The notes beneath the pieces are model-generated. The model ran no database searches, was not told the origin of the DNA, and saw only the letters and a list, made by a program, of their open reading frames with translations. The translations under genes were made by a program, and so were the position numbers. Shown one piece after another: positions 1 through 8,189 of a stretch of 34,855 bases of DNA (position 1 is the first letter of the stretch; the number at the start of each line of letters is the position of its first letter). This stretch comes from Bacillota bacterium (lineage in GTDB: Bacteria > Bacillota > Sulfobacillia > JAJZYS01 > JAJYTV01). The DNA lies in contig JAJZQO010000023.1 of assembly GCA_021847575.1 (NCBI GenBank), positions 1 through 34,855 of the forward strand. Direction: 5' to 3'.

Positions 1-1
1 C

Positions 2-91
2 GCATTCTTCCAGTGGGCCCGCTCCGAGCGCCGGCCGGAGCTGCGGGTCGTACGGCCTGCGCCCTTGGCTGAGCACCAGGCGGTCCACTGA
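2..91 (+). CDS. C-terminal end of a gene entering from the left (unidentified)
   Basis: Frame 2 of the plus strand is open from the window edge for 29 codons and stops at TGA 89-91. The residues (beginning AFFQWARSERRPELRVV) have a composition like real coding DNA in this window. A hairpin that could be its terminator follows at 127-169. Only the tail is visible, so no function can be given. The other frames also stay open for a short way, so this is a modest-confidence call based on the stop codon being followed by a terminator. Confidence 0.4.
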   Translation, partial: AFFQWARSERRPELRVVRPAPLAEHQAVH

Positions 92-126
92 GCCAGGCAT
101 GTTTCTTGAAGCCCCGTACAGGCAGT

Positions 127-169
127 GAACAGCCCAAGCGCCCATAAAGCCGGTGCGCCTGGGCTGTTC
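127..169. terminator. Hairpin between the left-edge gene and the M20 gene
   Basis: GAACAGCCCA (127-136) pairs with TGGGCTGTTC (160-169). A mismatch is followed by a further GCGC/GCGC pairing. There is no run of T on either side. It lies downstream of the plus-strand gene ending at 91 and the minus-strand gene ending at 293, so it may serve both. Bases 170-292 show nothing further. Confidence 0.55.
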
Positions 170-292
170 TCATCTTGCCGGAGTCCGGCAGGTTGAGGGA
201 GCTTCCCGCGATACAGGCCTACGCTTCCCTGGCGGATAGCAAAGTCCGGCCGGGAGCCTGGCCGCGGTAGCGGTGGTCGAAGACCGAGCGGC

Positions 293-1474
293 CTACCCTG
301 CCAGGAACTCGAGGGCGATAGCCGCGAGAGCCGCCGCGCCGAGGGGCAGTGCGCCCTCCTCGATGTCGAAGCGCGGATGATGATGCGGGAAAACGATGCC
401 ATTTGCCTCGTTTCGGCTGCCGAGCCAGAAGAAGCAGCCGGGGGCCACCTGCTGGTACGCTGAGAAGTCCTCTCCCACCATGGACGGCTCGGTCTGCGTC
501 ACCGCGTTCTCGCCAAGCAGGTTCGCGACGGCGGTCCGAACCCTTTGCGTGGTTGCCGGATCGTTGACGACGGGGAGGTAGCCCTTTTCGTAGTCCACGC
601 GAGCGTCGGCCCCGTGCGCGTGCGCGATGCCCTGCACGGTGCGCTCCATGAGCTCGGCAACGAGCTTCTGGACCGACACGTCTTGCGTGCGCACCGTGCC
701 CACGATGGTGGCTTCGTTCGGCAGGACATTGTCGGCCGTGCCGGCATGTATTTGCGTCACGCTGAGTACGACAGGCCGGAGCGGATCGATGTTGCGCGAG
801 ACGATCTGCTGCAGGGCGAGTACGATCTCCGCGACGACAGGGATCGGATCGATCGTGAGATGGGGCTGCGCCGCATGCCCGCCGCGTCCGGTGACCGTGA
901 TGGTGAAAGAGTCCGGCGCCGCGGTCACGGGCCCTGCCGCGATACCCACCTTGCCGGCCTCGAGCGGCGCCCAGAGGTGCTGGCCGACGAAGAAGTCCAC
1001 GTCGTCGAGCAGGTGGAGTCCGACGAGCTCCTGTGCGCCACCGGGCGAAAGCTCCTCCGCATGCTGGAAGATGAAGCGCACTTCCCCGTGCAGCAGGTGC
1101 CGCATCTCGGCAAGCAGCTTCGCCGCCCCCAGCAGCATCGCCGTGTGTCCGTCATGGCCGCAGGCATGCATCACGCCGGGACGTTCGGACGCGAATGGTA
1201 GGCCTGTCTCCTCGGTGACGGGCAACGCGTCCATGTCCGCCCGGAGCCCGAGGCACGGTCCCGGCAGATCGCCTCGCAACCGGCCGAGGACACTGGTCGG
1301 AGTTGGCCTGGAGACCTCGACGCCTTCCAGGGTGCCAAGGATCTCCGCCACAAACTGCGCGGTCTCGATCTCTTGAAAGGAGAGTTCGGGGTGCCGGTGC
1401 AGGTGGCGGCGCCACGCCACCACCTGAGAGGCTTCGGCCATGGCTCGCTCAAGCAGGTCGACCTGTTCGTCCAT
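293..1474 (-). CDS. M20 family amidohydrolase (N-acyl-amino-acid / aminoacylase type)
   Basis: A 393-residue metal-dependent hydrolase of the M20D group, which cleaves amide bonds of N-acylated amino acids or related conjugates in the cytoplasm. Visible motifs are GLRADMDALP (about 76-85), HACGHDGH (103-110), QHAEE (137-141), GQHLWAP near 165, the dimerisation-domain motif GRGGHAAQPH and the C-terminal PHHHPRF. Together they give the usual Cys, His, Glu, His and His metal ligands. The family normally has QPAEE where QHAEE is seen. I chose the ATG at 1474 because GGAAAGGAAA lies about 8 bases upstream; an in-frame start at 1519 lacks such a site. It is the last gene of an operon with a peptide-type ABC importer and an epimerase, which suggests it processes an imported acylated or peptide-like substrate. 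The exact substrate cannot be read from sequence. Confidence 0.93.
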   Translation of the reverse strand: MDEQVDLLERAMAEASQVVAWRRHLHRHPELSFQEIETAQFVAEILGTLEGVEVSRPTPTSVLGRLRGDLPGPCLGLRADMDALPVTEETGLPFASERPGVMHACGHDGHTAMLLGAAKLLAEMRHLLHGEVRFIFQHAEELSPGGAQELVGLHLLDDVDFFVGQHLWAPLEAGKVGIAAGPVTAAPDSFTITVTGRGGHAAQPHLTIDPIPVVAEIVLALQQIVSRNIDPLRPVVLSVTQIHAGTADNVLPNEATIVGTVRTQDVSVQKLVAELMERTVQGIAHAHGADARVDYEKGYLPVVNDPATTQRVRTAVANLLGENAVTQTEPSMVGEDFSAYQQVAPGCFFWLGSRNEANGIVFPHHHPRFDIEEGALPLGAAALAAIALEFLAG

Positions 1475-1519
1475 GTGGCAGTTTCCTTTCCTTCCGATCT
1501 CCCTACCGCTCTGACGCAA

Positions 1520-2383
1520 CTAGCCAGCCAAGCTGCGACGCTGTGGGGCAAAGACGTCGGCAAGGGCTTCGCCAAGCTCGTTGAACGCGATGACGACGAG
1601 GGTGATCGCTACCCCCGGCGCCAGGGAGAGCCAGGGAGCCTGCAGCACGTACGTCTGGGCGGCCGACAGCATGCCGCCCCAGTCCGGCAGGGGCGGCTGC
1701 GCGCCCAACCCCAGGAAGCTCAGGGTGGCCTCCGCGAGGATCGCATCAGCCACGCCGACGCTGGCCAGGACGACGATCTGGCCCAGCACGTTGGGCAGGA
1801 TGTGTCGCAGCGCGATGCGCCACTGGGATGCACCTACGGCGACGGCGGCCTCGACGAAGTTGCGCCCGCGCAGTTCCAGCGTGCTGCTGCGCACGACCCG
1901 TGCGTACTGGGGCCAGAAGCCGAAGGCGATCGCGACGATCGCGCTCTCGACCCCAGGGCGCAGGATGGCGACCAGTCCGATTGCCAGAAGGATGATCGGG
2001 AACGACCAGATCACGTCGGCCACGGCGGAGATCAGCGTGTCCACGACGCCGCCGAACAGTCCCGCAACAATGCCGAGGAGGCCGCCGAAAGCGGCACCGG
2101 CCAGAACGGCGATGAAGCCCACCTCGAGGGATACCTGCGCGCCCCATACGATGCGGGCCAGTTCGTTGCGTCCGAACTCGTCCGTGCCGAGTGGGTTGCC
2201 GGAGGACGGCGGCATGAGGGAACTCATCAGGTTTTGCTGATTGTATCCGTGCGCGAAGAGCAAGGGAGCCAGCAGGGCCAGAGCGACAAAGAGCGCGACG
2301 AAGGCGAGGGCCAGGAGCAACCTCAACCTGCGGCGCCACCAGCCTGTCCGGACCTTCTCGGCTTGCTGTGCGTGTTGCAGCAA
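1520..2383 (-). CDS. Peptide-type ABC transporter permease, DppC/OppC family
   Basis: A 287-residue inner-membrane permease of the peptide/nickel importer family. An N-terminal basic stretch and first membrane segment (LLLALAFVALFVALALLAPLL) precede the extracytoplasmic loop typical of DppC. This is followed by about five more membrane helices. The EAA loop that contacts the ATPase is clear (EAAVAVGASQWRIALRHILP). The start is TTG at 2383 with AGGGGAG eight bases upstream. It lies 19 bases after the DppB-like gene and 45 bases before the M20 hydrolase, all on one strand. No ATPase genes for this importer are in the operon, so it must borrow ATP-binding subunits encoded elsewhere. Confidence 0.93.
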   Translation of the reverse strand: MLQHAQQAEKVRTGWWRRRLRLLLALAFVALFVALALLAPLLFAHGYNQQNLMSSLMPPSSGNPLGTDEFGRNELARIVWGAQVSLEVGFIAVLAGAAFGGLLGIVAGLFGGVVDTLISAVADVIWSFPIILLAIGLVAILRPGVESAIVAIAFGFWPQYARVVRSSTLELRGRNFVEAAVAVGASQWRIALRHILPNVLGQIVVLASVGVADAILAEATLSFLGLGAQPPLPDWGGMLSAAQTYVLQAPWLSLAPGVAITLVVIAFNELGEALADVFAPQRRSLAG

Positions 2384-2402
2384 TGCACTACTCCCCTAAT
2401 GG

Positions 2403-3323
2403 CTACTGGTAACGGATGGATGGATTGACCCAACCATAAGCGAGGTCCGCAATGAAGTTTGCAAGCAGCACCGATATGCCGAGGACCAGCATGGTTCCCT
2501 GCACGACGGTATAGTCGGAGTTCAGGATCGCTTGGACCATCAACTGGCCCATGCCGGGCAGCAGGAACACGAGCTCGAGCACGACCGATCCGGCGATGAT
2601 GTAGCCGACGCGCAGGCCGAGCAGCGCGATGATGGGTATCACGGCGTTGCGGAAGGCGTGCCGCCACACGGTGCCGGAGGACGAGACGCCCTTCGCCCGC
2701 GCCGTTCGCACATAGTCGTTGGCCAGTACCTCCGCGATCTGGTTGCGCATCATGCGCGCGAAGATGGCGAGCCCGTTGATGCCGAGCGCAAGCCAGGGCA
2801 GGATCATCTGTCGGAACGAGCCCCAGCCTGCGCTGGGCAGCCAGCCCAGCCTGACAGAGAACGCGAGCACGAGAAGGATGCCTAGCCAGAAGAGCGGCAC
2901 CGAGACGGTGACGCTCGTGATCAGGACGATCAGGCGGTCCAGAAAGGAACCGGTCCGCCTTCCGGCCGCGACGCCGAGCGGGATCCCGAGCAGGAGCGCG
3001 AGAACCGTTCCCCCTCCGCCGATGGTGAGGGTCACCGGCAGGGCGGACGCGATCAGGGACGCGACGGGCCTTTGCTCCATCATCGAGTAGCCGAGGTTCC
3101 CGTGGAAGAGCTGCAGGAGGAACCTGACGTACTGCTCGGGCAATGGGAGATTCAGGCCCCATTCGCGCGTGATCGCGGCGATCAGCGACGGCGTGGGGTG
3201 CAGTCCAGCCAGGAGCAGGGCAGGATTGCCCGGCGCCAGGTGGACGATCAGGAACGCTCCCAGGGATACGGCGAACAACTCGGGCAGGAGCACGAGTACG
3301 CGGCGGAAGGCGAACCCAGCCAT
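2403..3323 (-). CDS. Peptide-type ABC transporter permease, DppB/OppB family
   Basis: A 306-residue permease, partner of the DppC-like protein. It has the standard DppB layout: an N-terminal helix (about 8-30, ending in VHLAPGNPA), a periplasmic-side loop, then five helices. The coupling loop reads YVRTARAKGVSSSGTVWRHA, matching the family EAA region. The ATG at 3323 lies 10 bases after the stop of the substrate-binding protein gene, with AGGG upstream, so translation is probably coupled. Length and topology are normal for the family. It forms the membrane channel of an importer for peptides or peptide-like compounds; substrate choice is set by the binding protein. Confidence 0.93.
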   Translation of the reverse strand: MAGFAFRRVLVLLPELFAVSLGAFLIVHLAPGNPALLLAGLHPTPSLIAAITREWGLNLPLPEQYVRFLLQLFHGNLGYSMMEQRPVASLIASALPVTLTIGGGGTVLALLLGIPLGVAAGRRTGSFLDRLIVLITSVTVSVPLFWLGILLVLAFSVRLGWLPSAGWGSFRQMILPWLALGINGLAIFARMMRNQIAEVLANDYVRTARAKGVSSSGTVWRHAFRNAVIPIIALLGLRVGYIIAGSVVLELVFLLPGMGQLMVQAILNSDYTVVQGTMLVLGISVLLANFIADLAYGWVNPSIRYQ

Positions 3324-3333
3324 GTTATCGACC

Positions 3334-4920
3334 CTACTTGCTCTGACTCACCCAGACGTCGTTCAGAACGATGTCGGTCGGGTGGATGCGGTAGCCGTGC
3401 ACCAAGGCCGTGTTGACGGCCTGCAGCTGGTCAGGGTAGTAGATCGGCGCCCAGACGGCCTTGCCGACCAGGTAGTGCGCGAGCTGGTCCCAGCGCTGGA
3501 CGTAGGCGTTCCAGCTCGGCGCGGCGTATGCGGCGTTGATCATCCGGTCGGTGGCGGCGTCCTTCCACATGAAGTAGTTGGGGTAGGGCATCTGGTTCGA
3601 CTGCAGGAACCACTGCAGGATGTTCGGGTCCCACCATTCGTAGTGGTAGACGAAGAGCTGCTGCTTGCCCGACTTGAGGTAGGCGACCCAGCGCGCCGTC
3701 GAGAAGGTCTCGATCCGCGTGTGGATGCCGATCTTGGCCAGCATCGGCTGCACTGCCTCGGCGACCTGCGTGAGGTTCGTGTCGTTGCTGGTCGCGAGCG
3801 TGTAGGTGCCTGGCAGTCCGTGCGGGTAACCGGCCTTGGTCAGGAGCTGGCGGGCTTCCGTCACGTTGTAGGACATGGCCTTCTTGTCCTGGAAGTAGCC
3901 AGGCGTCGTGGGCGGGAAGTAGCCATAGGCGGGCGTGGCCATTCCGGCGAACAGCGCCTTGACGATCCCCACACGGTCGATCGCGTGGTTGATCGCCTGG
4001 CGTACGAGGACGTTGTTGAACGGCTTCGCCTCGGTGTTGAAGCCGAGGAAACCGAGGTTGTCGCCGGGCGCCGTGAGCACCTTGATGTTGGGGAAGCGGG
4101 CCGCCACCTTGGCGTCCGCCGCCGGCAGGTCTACGAGAATGCCGATTCCGCCAGTCTGCAGCTGCGTCAGGCGGGTGGCGTCATCCGGGATGATCTTCAC
4201 GATTACCTTGCTCACGTACGCCGGGCCGTGGTTCGAGAGGTAGGGAGGAGCGCTGTTGAAGCCTGCGTAGCGCTGGAACACGTACTCCTCGTGCGGAACC
4301 CACTGGACGAGCTTGAACGGTCCGGTGCCCACCGCCACCTGCGTGCCATAGGTGTTGTTGCCCATCGGCCCGTACTTGAGGTAGGCGGTCGGGCTCTGCA
4401 GCCCACCGTAGGTGTTCGCCATGTCGAACAGGATGTCCGGGAAGGGCGCCTTGAGGACAAAGGTGACGGTGTAGGGATTGGGCGTGAGGATCTTGTTCGG
4501 ATCGATGAAGTTGTAGGAGGCCGCGTCGGCGAAGTGGTACTTCGGGTTCAGCATGATCTGGAAGTCCTGTTTCACCGCATAGCTGTTGAACGGGGTGCCG
4601 TCCTGGAACTTCACGCCCTTGCGCAGGTGGAATGTCCACTCGAGCCCGTTCTTCGACTCGCTCCAGCTGGTGGCCAGAGCGGGCTGGAACTGGAACTTGA
4701 AGTTGTGCGTCAGCAGGGACTGGTAGTTGAGTTCAAGCCCCTCGGACCAAATCGTCTGGTTGACATCGAAGCTGTTGGTCTCCTGGGAGATGCCGACCGT
4801 CAGCGTGCCACCACGCTGAGGACCGCTGGCTGCGGACGCTGTCGTCGCCCCGGCAGCCAGAGCCGCCAGCATCGCCGCGGACACCAGCCCGCCGATAATG
4901 CGGGCCTTGTTCAGGGCCAA
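3334..4920 (-). CDS. Extracellular solute-binding protein, family 5 (peptide/opine type)
   Basis: A 528-residue SBP_bac_5 protein that captures the importer's substrate outside the membrane. A signal peptide covers about residues 1-31 (basic start, then LVSAAMLAALAAGATTASA), with no lipobox cysteine. The mature protein begins RGGTLTVGISQETNSFD, and family features such as EWTFHLRKGVKFQDGTPF and RQAINHAIDR are present. The start is TTG at 4920 with GGGGGA six bases upstream; no ATG fits. It precedes the two permeases with a 10-base gap and follows the epimerase gene by 43 bases. How the signal-peptide form stays at the surface is not clear; the uncleaved helix may anchor it. Confidence 0.92.
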   Translation of the reverse strand: MALNKARIIGGLVSAAMLAALAAGATTASAASGPQRGGTLTVGISQETNSFDVNQTIWSEGLELNYQSLLTHNFKFQFQPALATSWSESKNGLEWTFHLRKGVKFQDGTPFNSYAVKQDFQIMLNPKYHFADAASYNFIDPNKILTPNPYTVTFVLKAPFPDILFDMANTYGGLQSPTAYLKYGPMGNNTYGTQVAVGTGPFKLVQWVPHEEYVFQRYAGFNSAPPYLSNHGPAYVSKVIVKIIPDDATRLTQLQTGGIGILVDLPAADAKVAARFPNIKVLTAPGDNLGFLGFNTEAKPFNNVLVRQAINHAIDRVGIVKALFAGMATPAYGYFPPTTPGYFQDKKAMSYNVTEARQLLTKAGYPHGLPGTYTLATSNDTNLTQVAEAVQPMLAKIGIHTRIETFSTARWVAYLKSGKQQLFVYHYEWWDPNILQWFLQSNQMPYPNYFMWKDAATDRMINAAYAAPSWNAYVQRWDQLAHYLVGKAVWAPIYYPDQLQAVNTALVHGYRIHPTDIVLNDVWVSQSK

Positions 4921-4963
4921 GATGTTCCCCCGCTTTCCTCCGACATAGTTTGAAGCCGCCGGG

Positions 4964-6082
4964 TTATGCCAACTCGCCTACGGACACCCGCCTTCTGACC
5001 AGCGACGGGAAATCCGCGGCAAGACCAACCCCGAGTCCAGGAGTCTCCGAGACGCGGAACAGCGGGGCTCGGATCGGTGAGTCCACGCCGTCCTTGGCAA
5101 AGAGCAAGGGGCCTGATGTTTCGAGGGACACCACCTCCGGACGTGCAGCGGCGATATGGGCTCCAGCCATGCTGGCGATGCCGGACTCGACCATCGAGCC
5201 GATCTGGACCTGAAGCCCCGCGCTCCCCGCGATGTGGATGAGCTGAAGCGCCGGCGACATGCCGCCGCACTTCATGAGCTTCACGTTGATCAGATCCGCG
5301 GCCCGCAGGCGGATGATGGACATGAGGTCGTGGGCGTCGTGCAAGGCCTCGTCCGCCATGATCGGCACGCCGACCCTTGCCCGCACCTCGGCCAGACCCG
5401 CGATATCCCATTGGCTGACGGGCTGTTCGATCCAGACCGGCTCGAACCGTTCCAAAGCGCGGATGCGCCGTACGGCCTCCGACGGTGTGCCCCAACCCTG
5501 GTTGGCGTCGATCTTGAGCGGGATTGCCGGACCCACCGCGGAACGGATGGCCCCTACGCGCGCCACCTCGTCGGCGACGCTGCCCTGGCCCAGCTTGAGC
5601 TTGAGACCACGGTATCCGCCCGCCACGGCGTCCGCCGCGCTCTCGGCCATCTCCTGCGGCGCGCCGAGGCTGACGACATGGTAGAGCTCGAGCTGTTCGG
5701 TGGTCTTGCCGCCATAGAGGCGATAGGCGGGAATCCCGTAGGCCTTTCCGATCAGGTCGTTGAGAGCGATCTCGAGCGTTGCAACCGCGGTGGGCACACC
5801 GCGGACGCGGCGGCGGAAGGCCTGCAGGGCAGGTTCGATGTCTCTCGGGTCCGCACCCAGGAGTGCGGGACCGAGTTCGCCCAGGAGAACCGCCAATGTC
5901 CCCTCGGGCGTTTCGCCGGTCACCTCGGGGTCGGGCACACCTTCGCCGAGGCCTTCGAGGCCGTTGTCCGTCACCACCCGGGCAACGATGGACGGCATCC
6001 TGTCCCACTGCGCGTAGGCGATGCGAAAGGGGGTCTTGAGCGGGAACTCGCAAAGCATGAACTCGACGCCGACTACTTTCAT
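4964..6082 (-). CDS. Enolase-superfamily dipeptide epimerase (L-Ala-D/L-Glu epimerase-like)
   Basis: A 372-residue member of the muconate-lactonising subgroup of the enolase superfamily. From the ATG at 6082 the catalytic residues fall at Lys161 and Lys163 (LKLKLGQ), Asp192 (IDANQGW), Glu219 (EQPV), Asp244 (ADEALHD) and Lys268 (INVKLMKCGG). These numbers are almost the same as in characterised L-Ala-D/L-Glu epimerases, which also supports this start over the ATG at 6106. A GGGAGG site lies 11 bases before 6082 and nothing useful lies before 6106. The enzyme would invert a stereocentre of a dipeptide or acyl-amino acid in the cytoplasm. Being first in an operon with a peptide importer and an amidohydrolase fits catabolism of unusual or D-containing peptides, perhaps from cell wall. 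N-succinylamino-acid racemase is the main alternative. Confidence 0.88.
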   Translation of the reverse strand: MKVVGVEFMLCEFPLKTPFRIAYAQWDRMPSIVARVVTDNGLEGLGEGVPDPEVTGETPEGTLAVLLGELGPALLGADPRDIEPALQAFRRRVRGVPTAVATLEIALNDLIGKAYGIPAYRLYGGKTTEQLELYHVVSLGAPQEMAESAADAVAGGYRGLKLKLGQGSVADEVARVGAIRSAVGPAIPLKIDANQGWGTPSEAVRRIRALERFEPVWIEQPVSQWDIAGLAEVRARVGVPIMADEALHDAHDLMSIIRLRAADLINVKLMKCGGMSPALQLIHIAGSAGLQVQIGSMVESGIASMAGAHIAAARPEVVSLETSGPLLFAKDGVDSPIRAPLFRVSETPGLGVGLAADFPSLVRRRVSVGELA

Positions 6083-6152
6083 GAAAACCGAGTCCTCCCT
6101 TGGCATCGGGGCGGCGTAACCGAACGGTGGTATTAACGGACAGCGATTCGTC

Positions 6153-6205
6153 TGTATGATGAATAATCCTTCTCTGCGTCAAAGCGTGAAAGGAAAGTTT
6201 CTTTT
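6153..6205 (-). promoter_or_regulatory. Candidate promoter and RpiR-type operator of the peptide operon
   Basis: On the minus strand TTGACG (6182-6177) is followed after 18 bases by a weak -10, CATACA (6158-6153). Just upstream is an imperfect dyad centred on 6197, AAAGGAAA-G-TTTCTTTT (6189-6205, one mismatch) with the perfect core GAAAGTTTC. RpiR-family sites often contain GAAA/TTTC arms, so this may bind the regulator encoded at 6423-7379. The rest of the 340-base gap (6206-6422) holds a 6-bp hairpin, CGCGGG/CCCGCG, near 6250-6270, possibly ending the regulator transcript, and no convincing gene. Confidence 0.35.
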
Positions 6206-6422
6206 GGCTGGTTTTCCAGCGTCTCTCAGGCGGGTGGAGGTCAGGCGGGCCCGCGGGACATTAGCCCGCGTGCGGCTTCCGTGCCCGATGGCGAGGGCCT
6301 CCGGTCGGGGGAGAAAGGCCCTGGGGCCGGCGTGTTGCAGGCGTCAGGGTCTTTCTGGTCCGGGTGATGGAGTGGGGTTGCGAATCCCTGCAGGCGTCGC
6401 ACCCGGACGACCGCTGGAGGGT

Positions 6423-7379
6423 CTATGAGTCTCGATCACCTTTGGGTGGCGGTCGGCGGTCCCGAGGCCCGCTCCGACCGCCGGCGGCCGGGCGACCTGT
6501 TCCGTGTGGCGGCTTGGCCGCGTGCATGTTCAGGAACTTCGCTCCACGCCAGATCTCATCCGCTTCGTCCACGTTGCCCAGCACCGGATCGGGCGCCAGG
6601 TCGGCCAACAGCTCCGTCAGGATCTCGACGAGCGCGACAAGGGAGGCCTTGGAACCGAAGGAGCCGTGCGAAGTGACCGGCAGCCGCACCAGGCGACCTA
6701 TGTCCTCGCTGTCGCGCGGGCCGATCTCGTCGGTGAGCAGCCAGACGCCACGGACCTTGTTCTTGACCGCGCGGAGCAGCTTCAATGTCGCCTCGGCGTA
6801 GCGGGGAAAGCAGATACCCACGACGACGTCGTCCGGCTGGGCGTCCCGCACGAAAAGCCACGCCTCGCCCGTCGCGGGATCGAAGTGCCGCACCTTGCCC
6901 AGCAGAATGTTCAGTTCCGTCGCCGCGTGGGCCGCAAAAGGGGCCGACGTGATGCTGCCGAGGAACACGCTGGTCCTGCTGGCCGCCAGATCTCGGGCCA
7001 GGTCTTGCATGTCCTGGCCGGCGAGCTGCTCCAGCCTGCCCAGGTTTTCGACCTCTTGCTGAATGACCCGCCCGACCACCGATGCCTGCGCCGTAACCGG
7101 GGCATGGTCGCGGGTAAGCTCCCAGACGAGCTCGCTGGCCGGCAGGCCCTGCTGGACGGTCCGCCTGAATCCGTTGTAGCCGTCGAAGCCGACCTGCTGC
7201 AGGCAACGCACGACGGACGCCGGACTCACGCGCGCCGCAGCGGCGATCTCGTCGACGGTCCGCCAGGCAACCTCGGGCAGGTGCTCGGCGAGCCACAAGG
7301 CGGTGTGGGCGAGGGATGGCGAGAGTCCTGGCGCCTTGCCGCGCAACAGGCGCTCCAGGGACGGCCACTGCTCAGACAT
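6423..7379 (-). CDS. MurR/RpiR family transcriptional regulator (HTH + SIS)
   Basis: About 318 residues. The N-terminal RpiR helix-turn-helix is seen at about 40-75 (TVDEIAAAARVSPASVVRC, then LQQVGFDGYNGF). The C-terminal half is a SIS sugar-isomerase fold that usually senses a phosphosugar or other small ligand (near TSVFLGSITSAPFAAHAATE, then DVVVGICFPRYAEATLKLLR and KNKVRGVWLLTDE). The C-terminal tail of about 40 residues is Pro/Gly/Arg-rich and unlike the family. I chose the ATG at 7379 because homology starts there; it has no strong ribosome binding site, so a nearby non-ATG start is possible. It sits directly upstream of the peptide operon on the same strand and probably controls it. 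Confidence 0.85.
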   Translation of the reverse strand: MSEQWPSLERLLRGKAPGLSPSLAHTALWLAEHLPEVAWRTVDEIAAAARVSPASVVRCLQQVGFDGYNGFRRTVQQGLPASELVWELTRDHAPVTAQASVVGRVIQQEVENLGRLEQLAGQDMQDLARDLAASRTSVFLGSITSAPFAAHAATELNILLGKVRHFDPATGEAWLFVRDAQPDDVVVGICFPRYAEATLKLLRAVKNKVRGVWLLTDEIGPRDSEDIGRLVRLPVTSHGSFGSKASLVALVEILTELLADLAPDPVLGNVDEADEIWRGAKFLNMHAAKPPHGTGRPAAGGRSGPRDRRPPPKGDRDS

Positions 7380-7633
7380 GGCTCGCGGCAATTGGCGGCC
7401 GGTGTGGGGGACGTGGCAGAAGACCCTTGCGACCAGATAGGTGCCACCCTGCAGGCAACGCAAACACTCCTCACCCGTCAGGGTGTGCCGACATCGTAGG
7501 GCGCCAGCCTTCGCAGGTTGACGTGCGGAACTTCTGCGCGCGGCAGCGAACTCCTGTCCTGCGCCGAGCCCGCCCACGCCTGGGGCAGCTGGAGTCCCGT
7601 CGATGCTCCTTCCAGGCGCTCGAGTTCCGGGAG

Positions 7634-7814
7634 CCGGGACCACAGCCTGCCGAGGCCGTAGAAGACGGCCGTGACGGCGGCGACTCAGAACCCGACCGGT
7701 ATGCCGGTGTCGTACGCGAAGACCAGCGAGAACCAGACGCTGAGGAGGCCGATGACCACTCCAATGCCCAGCGCCTTGGCGGGGCCGCGGCCGAACTAGC
7801 TGCCCGCCGCCGCG
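7634..7814 (-). pseudogene. Fragment of a metal ABC permease gene (3' end copy)
   Basis: On the minus strand these 181 bases align without gaps to 10391-10211, the C-terminal part of the intact metal permease gene, with about 13 mismatches (near 93% identity). Read in the permease frame it gives GIGVVIGLLSVWFSLVFAYD, then TGIPVGF, then a TGA stop where the intact gene has TTC, then AAVTAVFYGLGRLWSRL. The first two-thirds or more of the gene is missing. It is therefore a truncated, stopped remnant. Downstream of the match the sequence (about 7500-7633) stays open but does not resemble the intact gene's tail. Confidence 0.88.
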
Positions 7815-7845
7815 CCTGCACCCGCTGCTCCATGCCATCCATGTC

Positions 7846-7874
7846 CGCTCACGGCTTTCGTGAAGCCGTGAGCG
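7846..7874. terminator. Perfect 12-bp hairpin beside the permease fragment
   Basis: CGCTCACGGCTT (7846-7857) and AAGCCGTGAGCG (7863-7874) pair perfectly around a 5-base loop. There is no T-run on either strand. It lies between the permease fragment and the island genes and could be a terminator or a REP-like element. Confidence 0.5.
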
Positions 7875-8189
7875 TTACGCAATAGGCAGGGGACGATGCC
7901 GCCGGGAATACGTCGCCAGGAACAGAGTTCGCGGTTGAGCCAGGTCCAGTGCAAGAGCTAAGCCCGCGCCAGCGGGTGACATCCGTGCGCAACGGTATAT
8001 CACCTGTATGGGTGATGGCCTTTCACTAATGCAAGGTGTCGAATGGATTATACGGGAGCTGGCCGGAGCGTACATTCGTGGCTACATGGCAGGGGCCGCA
8101 TGGGCCATCTGGGGGTGGGGAGCAAGCATCTTCGCGTCACGCGCGGCCGGGATCTCAGGCATGTCAGAGGTGCAAAGGGAGGCCGGGAC
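7875..8189. other. Non-coding stretch upstream of the island membrane gene
   Basis: No gene is supported here. A small dyad, ATCACC-(6)-GGTGAT, lies around 7997-8014 next to TATAT and may be an operator or part of a promoter for the gene at 8190. An open frame with an ATG at 8043 runs into that gene, but its first 49 codons read as poor, Arg/His/Gly-rich protein and lack a ribosome binding site. Confidence 0.4.

Noticed and set aside
6425-6676. Plus-strand ORF with GGAGGG before ATG, over the end of the RpiR gene
   Set aside because: The ribosome binding site is good but the protein quickly becomes Arg/Pro/Ser-rich, and it lies antisense to the coding region of the regulator.
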